Of a stretch of DNA of 54,415 bases, positions 48,041 through 54,415 are shown one piece after another. Positions within the stretch are counted from its first letter, which is position 1, and every line of letters starts with the position of its first letter. The position numbers and the translations under genes were made by a program. Below the pieces are notes generated by a model, which worked only from the letters and a program-made list of their open reading frames with translations, did no database searches and was not told where the DNA came from. The stretch lies in the IMG/VR virus record IMGVR_UViG_3300037153_000425, positions 1-54,415 of that record; one strand, 5' to 3'. This stretch comes from a virus.

Positions 48041-49228
48041 ATGGCGGATCAAGCGCTCTTTGCGTACCAAGCGCAGCTCCCCGACGGGAGTACGGTCGTG
48101 CGCACGGGCGGGGCCGACATGGCGCCGACGCATCAACAGCTCGCGGACTACGCCGCCAATCGCGGCGAGATCTATCTCGGCCCCGTCGCCATGTCGCCCA
48201 ACGTGCAAAGCGGCCTCCCCGAGGAGGCGGCGCCCTCACCGGCGGCCGCATCCCCGCCGGCTCCAGCGGCCACGGTGGCCTCGCCGCAGACCTTTGGCGA
48301 GCGCGTGTATGGCACCTTGGCTCCGGCACGGTCGCTCGCGAGCCAGGTGCCGAGCATGGTCGGCGGGTTTGGCGGAGGCGCCCTTGGCGGTGCGGCCGCC
48401 GGCGCCTTGGGCGGCCCATTCGCCCCGTTCACGGTGCCGCTTGGCGCAATCGCCGGCGCCGCGCTTGGCTCGGGCGGCCTCGAGTATCTGCAATCGAAAG
48501 CGGAGCAAGAGGCGGGCGTCGCGCCATCCGAGGAGGGCACGCCGGGCGAGCGGGCCTTGCGCGCCGGTGTGCGTGGGTTGGCGGGCGAGGGGCTGGGGCA
48601 AGGACTCACGGCGGGTGCGCAAGCCGTCAAGGCGGTTGCGGGCCCGACGCTCCGCGCGGCCGAGTCGCTGGCGCCGACGCTCACGCGCGAGCTCCCCCCT
48701 GAGGCGACGGCGGCGACGACGAAAGTCGGGCAACTCATTCGCGACCCGGAGGCGCTCGCCGCCGCGGACTTGACACCGAAAGGCCAGCAAACGGTGTTGA
48801 GCGCGTGGTGGAATCACTACGCCTCGCAAGGGGCCGACGCGCTCGGACAAGCGTGGGATGCCTTGGGGCCGCAAGGGCAAGCGAAGCTCGGCGGCGACCA
48901 TGTCGACGCGCTTGGGACGCTCGTCAAAACGATTCGCCCGGGCGAGTTGACGGCCAGCATGCGGCCCACGTCGCTGCTCAAGACGGCCGGCTTGCCGGCG
49001 GCTTTGTGGCACCATGGGCTGATTGATCAGCCGACCATGTACGCCTTGGGTGCGGGAATTGAAGCGGCACGGGACCTCGCGCCGCGGGCGCTCCTCTACG
49101 ATACGCCGCTCACTTGGCTCGGGAAACTGCCGCAAGCCTCACGGGTTGCGAGCCCGTGGGCGTACCGGGGTGCGGAGGCGGGTGGCCAACTCGCCGCCAC
49201 GCAACTGCTCCCAGCGTATCAACCCTAG
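48041..49228 (+). CDS. Membrane-spanning ejection protein
   Basis: A 395-residue homologue of 10976-12142: MADQALFAYQAQLPDGST start, Pro/Ala linker, Gly-zipper hydrophobic stretch (GGFGGGALGGAAAGALGG) near residues 107-124 and a moderately conserved C-terminus. Last gene of the late operon. Confidence 0.6.
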   Translation: MADQALFAYQAQLPDGSTVVRTGGADMAPTHQQLADYAANRGEIYLGPVAMSPNVQSGLPEEAAPSPAAASPPAPAATVASPQTFGERVYGTLAPARSLASQVPSMVGGFGGGALGGAAAGALGGPFAPFTVPLGAIAGAALGSGGLEYLQSKAEQEAGVAPSEEGTPGERALRAGVRGLAGEGLGQGLTAGAQAVKAVAGPTLRAAESLAPTLTRELPPEATAATTKVGQLIRDPEALAAADLTPKGQQTVLSAWWNHYASQGADALGQAWDALGPQGQAKLGGDHVDALGTLVKTIRPGELTASMRPTSLLKTAGLPAALWHHGLIDQPTMYALGAGIEAARDLAPRALLYDTPLTWLGKLPQASRVASPWAYRGAEAGGQLAATQLLPAYQP

Positions 49229-49323
49229 CGGAGCCGCGTGTGGCGGAGAAACACGACGCGGAATAAGCGGACCGCGACCGCGCTCACCAACCCGACCCAC
49301 AGGGCATCGAAAAGCCAGATCAT
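49225..49323 (-). CDS. Tiny single-pass membrane protein, 32 aa
   Basis: MIWLFDALWVGLVSAVAVRL then a basic tail ending L-R. Counterpart of 12139-12234 in position, size, orientation and membrane character, but with different residues. Its stop overlaps that of the convergent ejection gene by two bases. Confidence 0.45.
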   Translation of the reverse strand: MIWLFDALWVGLVSAVAVRLFRVVFLRHTRLR

Positions 49324-49377
49324 CGTGTCACAGACGATACGTGTCATGCCTGCGTGTCGGCAAGCCGCGCAGGGGCC

Positions 49378-49641
49378 TTAGCGGGCTTCCAGCCGCGCGA
49401 GCCGGGCGCGCAACTCGTCGAGCTCGGCGCGCACCGTCACGGTCCGGATGAGGGACTCGTTCATGACGCGCAATTGCTTGAGCATCGCGCCCAAGCGGCG
49501 ATCGGTGCGCTCGGCATGCGCGTCGAGGGATTCGAGGAGTTCCGTGTGGCGCGCAAGAATTGCTCCTTGCGTCTCGAGCGCGTCGACGACTCGGAGCATT
49601 TTCGTCTCGAGCCGGTCAAGCCGGGCGTCGTCCGCGTCCAT
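49378..49641 (-). CDS. Coiled-coil protein, 87 aa
   Basis: Continuous heptads (RLDRLETKMLRVVDALETQG and onward) throughout. Only its 3' end survives in the left element, where a deletion removed the rest. A TAGCGTTACAC word lies just upstream of the start. Function unknown. Confidence 0.6.
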   Translation of the reverse strand: MDADDARLDRLETKMLRVVDALETQGAILARHTELLESLDAHAERTDRRLGAMLKQLRVMNESLIRTVTVRAELDELRARLARLEAR

Positions 49642-49678
49642 ACGTTAGCGTTACACCGCGCGGCCCGCCGCGGGCAAG

Positions 49679-49930
49679 TCACCGCCGCCGCGCGCAGGCG
49701 TAGGCGAATATCCCAAGCCCAACCCCCGCCGTCAGTATCAGGACCGCGCCCGCGGTGCCGAGCTCGCCCGCGAGCCAGCGAACCAGGACCACGGCGCCGA
49801 CGAACGGGCCGACCACGACGACGACCGCCAGCGCATAGGGCAACAAGACAAGCCCGACCGTGAGGAGGAGGTACAGCGCCACGGCGAGGAGGGCGAGGCG
49901 GAGCAGCGTGTCGGCATCGGGGAGCCACAT
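49679..49930 (-). CDS. Small multi-span membrane protein
   Basis: An 83-residue protein with two or three membrane spans (LLRLALLAVALYLLLTVGLV, ALAVVVVVGPFVGAVVLV, AVLILTAGVGLGIFA). No counterpart in the left element (deleted). Possibly a superinfection or lysis-timing factor, but nothing in the sequence decides. Confidence 0.55.
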   Translation of the reverse strand: MWLPDADTLLRLALLAVALYLLLTVGLVLLPYALAVVVVVGPFVGAVVLVRWLAGELGTAGAVLILTAGVGLGIFAYACARRR

Positions 49931-49945
49931 GCCGGGGCGCGGCGC

Positions 49946-50041
49946 CTACCCGTCGCCCCGGGACGCCTCGCGGTAGAGCGCGGCGAGCGCCCCGCGCACG
50001 GCGACCTCGGGCACGGCCCGCGGCTCGTCATCCTGCGCCAT
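49946..50041 (-). CDS. Small protein, 31 aa
   Basis: ATG at 50041 overlaps the zinc-ribbon stop; MAQDDEPRAVPEVAVRGALA then a short basic end. Its first codons survive at 12329 in the left element. Short and without a domain; reality moderately supported by the coupled start. Confidence 0.4.
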   Translation of the reverse strand: MAQDDEPRAVPEVAVRGALAALYREASRGDG

Positions 50042-50228
50042 CACTCGCCCCGTGCCGCACCCGCCACGCGGCAACCCGACACGTCACGCCGCAGTAGCGT
50101 GCCGACGACCGCACCGCGTGGAATGGGGCGCCGCATTCCGCGCACCGCGCGGTGACTTTTGTCCGACCCTGCAACGGATTCGATGCCCGCCTACCCGTTA
50201 CAGGGCTCCGGGTGGGTGGTCCGGTCAT
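50028..50228 (-). CDS. Zinc-ribbon protein, intact
   Basis: A 66-residue protein with C-A-E-C-G and Y-C-G-V-T-C-R-V-A-A-W-R. This is the uninterrupted form of 13593-13763 and ends G-A-S-D-G-A-G, the tail that now ends the methyltransferase in the left element. Start by ATGA overlap with the RHH gene. Confidence 0.65.
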   Translation of the reverse strand: MTGPPTRSPVTGRRASNPLQGRTKVTARCAECGAPFHAVRSSARYCGVTCRVAAWRVRHGASDGAG

Positions 50229-50455
50229 GCCGAGGCGCGCGCGGGCCGTGGTAGCGTTGCTAGGGCCCGTTTCGGGGTATCGTGGTGCGCGGCCGTGCCG
50301 CTGGTGCATCGTCGCAAGTGCACCTCGAGCGCGTCGCGCACCCAATCCTGCACCAGGACCTCCGTGGCGATGCAGTCGAGTTTCAACGCGCGGTGTAACC
50401 GTTTCGGGATGCGCGTCGCGAGCTGCACGCTATCCGCGGGAATTTCGTTCGCCAT
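50225..50455 (-). CDS. Ribbon-helix-helix DNA-binding protein
   Basis: A 76-residue homologue of 13760-13990 with the same V-Q-L-A-T-R-I-P strand and few substitutions. Strong conservation suggests that the DNA target is also shared by both elements. Confidence 0.65.
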   Translation of the reverse strand: MANEIPADSVQLATRIPKRLHRALKLDCIATEVLVQDWVRDALEVHLRRCTSGTAAHHDTPKRALATLPRPARASA

Positions 50456-50960
50456 TGGTAGCTCCTCCGGAATGGGTCGCCGCGAGATAGGCGGCGAGCA
50501 ACAGTGCCTCGGCGGGACCCTCGTCGGCGGCCCGGATGACGCCGAGACTCGGGAACCGTTCTTGCGCGCGCAGCCGGCTGACCCGCTTGGCGGCGCCCAG
50601 CAGCCCGGCGTGCCGCTTCCACACGGTCGGCTGGATAACGCGGTAGGGGACGCGGGCGGCGACGATGAGCCCGAGCCACAAGCCAAAGCCGACGCCGGTG
50701 CGGTAGCTCGAGGCGACCCCTTGCTGGGGCCGGGCGCCTTGCGCCTCGAGGGCGACCTCGACGCCGCGGCCGTTGATCGCACGCGTCAAGAGCGCCCACA
50801 TGGCCGCCGGGTCGTAGTCGTCGCGCCGCCGGCGGTTCCGCAGCACGGCCAAGCGGGGCGTGCGGCGCAGCGCCGCAGCGACGACCGCGCCGGCGTCATC
50901 GAGGTCGAGGACGCCGAGGCCGCCGGTGACGCCCGGGTCGCACCCGATGACGCGCCTCAT
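50430..50960 (-). CDS. RuvC-like Holliday junction resolvase
   Basis: A 176-residue homologue of 13965-14495, nearly identical, with the same G-C-D-P-G-V and A-D-E-G-P-A-E-A-L-L-L-A acidic sites. Probable junction resolvase for replication or packaging intermediates. Confidence 0.75.
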   Translation of the reverse strand: MRRVIGCDPGVTGGLGVLDLDDAGAVVAAALRRTPRLAVLRNRRRRDDYDPAAMWALLTRAINGRGVEVALEAQGARPQQGVASSYRTGVGFGLWLGLIVAARVPYRVIQPTVWKRHAGLLGAAKRVSRLRAQERFPSLGVIRAADEGPAEALLLAAYLAATHSGGATNGERNSRG

Positions 50961-51352
50961 GGCGTCTGCTCCCCGGCGTCGAGGGCGGCTCCTGCGGCGT
51001 CGAGTTCATCACGGCCACACTCGCATGCCGCATCGGGACGACCGCGCGCCTTCAGGCAACGCAGGTCATGAGCGTCGGTACAAGAGAAGGCGCCTCGGTG
51101 GCTGTCGCACACGTCATAGGCCGCTTTGAATCGGCGCAGGGCATGCAGCTCGCGCTCCCGCGCCTGCTCGCGGGCGAGGAGCGCGGCCAGGTCGGGGGCA
51201 TCGAGGGCTTGCTGCAACGCGATATGCGCCGCTCCGCCAATGGCAAGGTGAGGCCAGCCCCGCAGCGTATCGTGAATCACCTTCACCAACGCCGCGACGT
51301 GGGCGCGGAGGTGGGCGTTCTCCGCCCGCAGCGCCTCCAGTTCGTCCGTCAT
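50957..51352 (-). CDS. Coiled-coil protein, uninterrupted form
   Basis: A 131-residue protein: MTDELEALRAENAHLRAHVA, then the A-P-D-L-A-A-L-L-A-R-E-Q-A-R block shared with 14492-15046. A Cys-rich segment follows (CDSHRGAFSCTDAHDLRC, ACECGRDEL), absent from the left copy. It shows the state before HNH invasion. Confidence 0.55.
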   Translation of the reverse strand: MTDELEALRAENAHLRAHVAALVKVIHDTLRGWPHLAIGGAAHIALQQALDAPDLAALLAREQARERELHALRRFKAAYDVCDSHRGAFSCTDAHDLRCLKARGRPDAACECGRDELDAAGAALDAGEQTP

Positions 51353-51471
51353 GGGTTCGACACGCGGTACAGCACGAACGTCGAGAACACGCCGAGGAGC
51401 CCCGCCGCCGCCCAGAGCGCGAGCACGGCGAGCGTCTCAAGCCAGGTGGCGGGCCGGTCGTCGTCGTCCAT
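51349..51471 (-). CDS. Small membrane protein, 40 aa
   Basis: Differs from 15385-15507 by a single residue (Phe for Leu in the span). Stop overlaps the next start as ATGA. Confidence 0.6.
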   Translation of the reverse strand: MDDDDRPATWLETLAVLALWAAAGLLGVFSTFVLYRVSNP

Positions 51472-51472
51472 G

Positions 51473-51973
51473 TCAGCCCTCCTCGCTGGCGCGTCGCGTG
51501 CGCCAGCGTCCGGTGCGGGCGTCTTCCGCCGCCCAGTGGGCCTTCCACCACGCGAGGTCTTGCACATGGTGTCGGCGCGCCACCTCGGCCAGCCGCTCCT
51601 GCTCCGCGCGGGCGCGTGCGGCCTCCGCCTCGCGCTCGGCCGGGGTCAACCGCCGCAGCCGCTCCTGCTCGATCTGGAGCTGCGCAACCGTCCCGAGCGC
51701 CTCGACGAGCACGCGCGCCCGGGCAGCCGCCTCCGCGTGGTGCCGCTGCTGCTCCCGCTCGGCGGCGGCCGCCCAGCGGCGGAGGCGTGCCGGGCGCGGG
51801 AAGAATTCGGCCTCGCGCAAGCTGGTCCGGATGGCGTGCTCGATCCACCGGATGTCGACGTCTTCGAGCGCGAGCCAATACGCGGCGGCGCGTGCCTCAC
51901 TCACGGGCTCGTTGAAGGCTTCCGAGAGCAGCGCGAGCAGCTCGGCAAAACGTGCACGGTTCTCTGCGGTCAT
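51473..51973 (-). CDS. Uncharacterised coiled-coil protein, possible helicase-loader-like partner
   Basis: A 166-residue protein. Residues 1-60 (NEPVSEARAAAYWLALEDVD, then F-F-P-R-P-A-R-L-R) resemble the N-terminal domain of phage replication-loader proteins, in which a short helical bundle precedes a P-x-x-x-L-R turn. A long coiled coil follows, then the W-W-K-A-H-W tail shared with 15509-15811. It follows the replication gene by ATGA overlap, which fits a loader role; tentative. Confidence 0.45.
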   Translation of the reverse strand: MTAENRARFAELLALLSEAFNEPVSEARAAAYWLALEDVDIRWIEHAIRTSLREAEFFPRPARLRRWAAAAEREQQRHHAEAAARARVLVEALGTVAQLQIEQERLRRLTPAEREAEAARARAEQERLAEVARRHHVQDLAWWKAHWAAEDARTGRWRTRRASEEG

Positions 51974-52719
51974 GTGATCCCCAATCCGCGCGCGATGGCG
52001 GTCAAGTTGCCCGCCGTGCGCGTCGTGGTGCCGGCCGGTTGTCGGGCCGGGGCTTCGTCTTCCCACCGCCGGTGGTTCAGGTACGTGGCCGGATGCGGGA
52101 CAAAGCGCCGGTTGTCCTCGAGCCAGCGCGGCTGGTCGTGTTGCCAGGCGAGCGCGGCCAGGATCGTGTCGAGGGGAGGCCGCAGCTTCACCCACGCGTC
52201 CCAAGCGTCCTGTTTGCCGACCCGACGCGGATACGCAGCCCAGAACTGAGCGAACGCGACTCTAGTAGGATCCTCCGTCTCTGAATCCGGAGCAGAACGA
52301 ACAGAGACAGATCCTTTCCGTTGCCCCTTGCCCCTCGCCTGCTCAGCCCTAGCTGAGTGTCTGCTGAGCAGAGTCTCAGCTACCCTCGAAACGATAGCTT
52401 TTACACCATGATGGCGGAGGTAGGTCCGAACGCCGTTACTCATGTGATCGTCCCAATCGTGGACAATGAGGCGATGCTGCGGATGATGCTCGAGCCACCC
52501 AGCATCAAGGAGCGCCTCGAGGAGCACCGTCGGCTCACGCTCCCACGCGATCGCGTGGCAGATGGCCGCATCATTCCAGCGCCCGACGTCGCCACGCGGC
52601 GCGTACTGCGCGGCGAAGTGCCAGAGGCTCTCAAGAATGCCAACGGCGGCGTAGCGCGGGATGCCAAGCGCGGCCGCGAGCGCACAGGTCTTCGGATGAT
52701 CCACCGTCCCCCGCTTCAT
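51970..52719 (-). CDS. Phage replication protein, type 2
   Basis: A 249-residue protein starting MKRGTVDHPKTCALAAALGI, with a winged-helix-like N-terminal domain (ILESLWHFAAQYAPRGDVGR). The C-terminal domain (FAQFWAAYPRRVGKQDAWDA, then F-V-P-H-P-A-T-Y-L-N-H-R-R-W-E-D) is common in phage replication proteins. It replaces the unrelated type 1 protein of the left element. A dyad cluster at 52339-52381 lies within the gene. Confidence 0.65.
   Translation of the reverse strand: MKRGTVDHPKTCALAAALGIPRYAAVGILESLWHFAAQYAPRGDVGRWNDAAICHAIAWEREPTVLLEALLDAGWLEHHPQHRLIVHDWDDHMSNGVRTYLRHHGVKAIVSRVAETLLSRHSARAEQARGKGQRKGSVSVRSAPDSETEDPTRVAFAQFWAAYPRRVGKQDAWDAWVKLRPPLDTILAALAWQHDQPRWLEDNRRFVPHPATYLNHRRWEDEAPARQPAGTTTRTAGNLTAIARGLGIT
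52339..52381 (-). other. Candidate replication origin: nested inverted repeats in the replication gene
   Basis: CTGCTCAGC (52339-52347) pairs with GCTGAGCAG (52363-52371), and AGCTGAG (52351-52357) pairs with CTCAGCT (52375-52381). The cluster lies in the linker region of the replication gene, with less GC-rich DNA on both sides, in the same relative place as the unrelated GGGGAC cluster of the left element. Confidence 0.4.
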
Positions 52720-52745
52720 CGCAGCCCCTCCGCACGCCGTCGGGC

Positions 52746-52766
52746 GGTGCAAAGCGCGTTGCAAAG
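52746..52766. repeat. Paired arm-type repeats, left side of second attachment site
   Basis: GGTGCAAAG at 52746-52754 and GTTGCAAAG at 52758-52766, identical in spacing to 16590-16610. Confidence 0.55.
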
Positions 52767-52892
52767 GAATTTCTGGCAACACGCGGCATCTGGGGTGAAA
52801 CGTGACCGATGCCGCCCCACGCGGAATCTGAGGAAGCCTGCGACGTTAGGGTGCGCCCGCTGCTCGGAGGTGCCAACTGTTTCTTGGCGCCG

Positions 52893-52936
52893 CCCGATTC
52901 GTAGTCAGACGCTCTATCCAACTGAGCTATGGGCGC
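52893..52936 (-). other. Second attachment-site core: 5' half of tRNA-Arg(ACG)
   Basis: Identical over the whole tRNA half, the upstream candidate promoter (TTGCGG and TAACTC at 52954-52982) and beyond to the core at 16737-16780, at an offset of exactly 36156 bases. The hairpin beside it (52869-52891) has one loop substitution. It marks the M/R boundary. Confidence 0.65.
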
Positions 52937-52988
52937 GCAGTAGGGAAGTCGCGGAGTTAGCGCGATTTGGAGGCCACCGCAACCCCCC

Positions 52989-53008
52989 GGTGCAAAGGCG
53001 GTGCAAAG
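52989..53008. repeat. Paired arm-type repeats, right side of second attachment site
   Basis: GGTGCAAAG at 52989-52997 and 53000-53008. Spacing is 11 bases here against 12 in the first site. Arms again lie on both sides of the core. Confidence 0.5.
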
Positions 53009-53028
53009 GAAACGGTGCGTCAAACGGC

Positions 53029-54159
53029 TCATCGGCGGTCGCGGAAGCGGGCGCGGTGCGCGGCGACGGCGCGGGCGCGATCCAACTCCTCGCGGAGCCG
53101 GTCGACGTTGCCGAGATCGTAGGTGCGGAACACGTGCGCCGTCTTGTGGCCCGTCACCTTCATGGCGTCGACCTCCTGCATGCCGCCCGCCCGCAGCGTG
53201 GTCGCGGCGGTCCGCCGAGTATCGTGGAAGACGTAGCCGCCCGCCACCGCCCCCACGGGGAGCTGCGCGGCCGCGCAGGCCGTCGCCCACGCTTTGCGGA
53301 AGTCGCCGAGGCAGCCGTACTTCTTCGACGGTGGCCGCCCGCCGCGGCACCAGCGGCCGTGAAAGAGATACGGGCACCAGGGCCGGGCGGTGGCCATCGC
53401 TTCCTCGACGAGCGTCAAGGAGCGACCGACCAAGGGAAGCACGTGCGGCTCGCGGGCTTTGCATTCGTCCGGCGGCCACGCGATCACGCCGAGCTCCAGG
53501 TCGACGAAGCGGCGTTGCGTGCGGGCGAGCTGCCCCCGGCGGATCCCGTTCTCCAGCGCAAACTCGAAGAAGATGGCGGCATAGGTCGGGAGCTCCTCGA
53601 TCAGGGCGACCGCGTCCCCCGCCGGCACGTAGCGCGCGCGGCGCCGGCGGCGCGTCTCGTCGCGCATGGTGAAGTGCGGAATCGCCGTGAGCCGTCCGAC
53701 GTGGCAGGCGAGTGCGTAGGCGCGCCGGAGGGCGGCGTTGCGGCGGTTGATCGTGGCATTCGCGGCGCCGTGGCGGTGCCAGTCGTCGCCAATTGCCAGG
53801 ATGCGCTCGGGGCGGAGTTCGCTCGGGCGGAGTCGGCCGATCCCGGTGGCGAGCCACGCTTTGATGGACCCGCGCACGCTCACAAGAGAGGCGCGCTCGT
53901 GGCGGGCGTAGTCGGCTTCGAGGTCCTCCAGCAAGCGGCGCACCGTGAGCCGCCCATCGGGCTGTTCCTCGCCGAGGCCGACGGCGGCGAGGCGCTGGGC
54001 GCGGAGCTGTCGGGCCACGCGGAGTTTGGTCGAGCGCGTACTTTCCTGCCGGACGCGCTGGCCGATGCTGTAGTGGATCCAGAGCGTGGGGAGCACGGCG
54101 CCCGTCCGGGGCGAGATGCGCCGGAAGATGCCCGGCTCGACGGCGACGGTGCGTTTCAC
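53029..54159 (-). CDS. int: Tyrosine integrase of the right-hand element
   Basis: A 376-residue homologue of 17396-18535 with the same catalytic pattern: G-I-R-R-G-Q, E-C-K-A-R-E, F-H-D-T-R-R, V-T-G-H-K-T and T-Y-D for the Tyr nucleophile. It ends directly beside the attachment region; the HNH gene found here in the middle element is missing. GTG start overlaps the upstream stop as GTGA. Confidence 0.9.
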   Translation of the reverse strand: MKRTVAVEPGIFRRISPRTGAVLPTLWIHYSIGQRVRQESTRSTKLRVARQLRAQRLAAVGLGEEQPDGRLTVRRLLEDLEADYARHERASLVSVRGSIKAWLATGIGRLRPSELRPERILAIGDDWHRHGAANATINRRNAALRRAYALACHVGRLTAIPHFTMRDETRRRRRARYVPAGDAVALIEELPTYAAIFFEFALENGIRRGQLARTQRRFVDLELGVIAWPPDECKAREPHVLPLVGRSLTLVEEAMATARPWCPYLFHGRWCRGGRPPSKKYGCLGDFRKAWATACAAAQLPVGAVAGGYVFHDTRRTAATTLRAGGMQEVDAMKVTGHKTAHVFRTYDLGNVDRLREELDRARAVAAHRARFRDRR

Positions 54160-54415
54160 GGCAGGCCGCCCTGGATCCCCGCGAGCAACTGCCGCTTCCA
54201 CCAAATCACTTTCCCGTTGGGGTACTTGTGATAGCCGGGCAACTCTTGGCCCCGGTGCCGCAAGCGCGATTTCGAGTAGCCGGTGAGCACCATCACCGCG
54301 TCGATCTTGAGCGGCTCGTCGGGCTCGACGGCGTGCACCGGCGGCGGGCTCGGCACGGCCAGCTCGACGCACGTCGCCTTCGCGACCTCACAGTGCCCAA
54401 TCGTCTCGATGGCGT
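54156..54415 (-). CDS. Excisionase-like protein, cut by window end
   Basis: The last 86 codons of the homologue of 18532-18945, containing S-K-S-R-L-R-H-R and Y-P-N-G-K-V-I-W-W-K-R. Its start is outside the window. Confidence 0.6.
   Translation of the reverse strand, partial: AIETIGHCEVAKATCVELAVPSPPPVHAVEPDEPLKIDAVMVLTGYSKSRLRHRGQELPGYHKYPNGKVIWWKRQLLAGIQGGLP

Noticed and set aside
1-54415. Simple assembly duplication explaining the two copies
   Set aside because: The copies differ throughout at synonymous sites and have different modules (replication protein, fibre tip, hydrolase domain, HNH genes), so they are distinct molecules. Chimeric assembly of two strains is still possible and is covered under the tandem-array finding.

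Overview
The window is phage DNA of high G+C content. It is best read as a run of diverged, head-to-tail temperate short-tailed phages (podovirus-like), probably tandem prophages in a high-GC bacterium. No unambiguous host gene is visible, so the host cannot be named; a lipobox lipoprotein and a GH19-type endolysin would suit a Gram-negative. The short-tail reading rests on a portal, scaffold, N4-gp56-like capsid, adaptor and nozzle-like protein, fibres and a set of ejection-type proteins, with no tail tube, sheath or tape-measure gene.

Two nearly identical attachment-site regions, at about 16590-16853 and 52746-53008, lie exactly 36156 bp apart. Each holds the 5' half of a tRNA-Arg(ACG) flanked on both sides by paired GTGCAAAG-type repeats. 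They divide the window into element L (1-16780, the right part of one phage), element M (16780-52936, one complete unit) and element R (52936-54415, the start of the next unit). L and M share the block from the tail adaptor to the replication gene. M and R share integrase and an excisionase-like gene. The copies have diverged at the base level.

M reads as follows. HNH, integrase and excisionase-like genes run leftward (16.9-18.9 kb). A regulatory switch has an RHH gene, an HTH gene, a perfect operator and divergent promoters (19.0-19.65 kb), then a small lipoprotein. Erf annealing protein and a PD-(D/E)XK nuclease run rightward (20.3-22.0 kb). A leftward block carries small genes, HNH, the ATPase half of the large terminase, a small-terminase-like gene and a Mom-like enzyme (22.5-25.7 kb). 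A roughly 0.96-kb stretch has no confident gene. The rightward late genes are lysis (26.7-28.3 kb), a collagen-like protein, the nuclease half of the terminase, portal, secreted-looking proteins, scaffold, capsid, adaptor, nozzle, fibres, two acetyltransferases and four ejection-type proteins (to 49.2 kb). A leftward replication/accessory block (49.2-52.7 kb) ends at the second attachment site.

Most notable: the large terminase is split between opposite strands with an HNH gene at the break; a promoter-like element occurs four times; the attachment site carries the 5' rather than the 3' half of the tRNA, preceded by a candidate promoter. Comparing L with M shows modular exchange of the virion peptidoglycan hydrolase, fibre tips, replication protein, HNH genes and a methyltransferase-HNH cassette.
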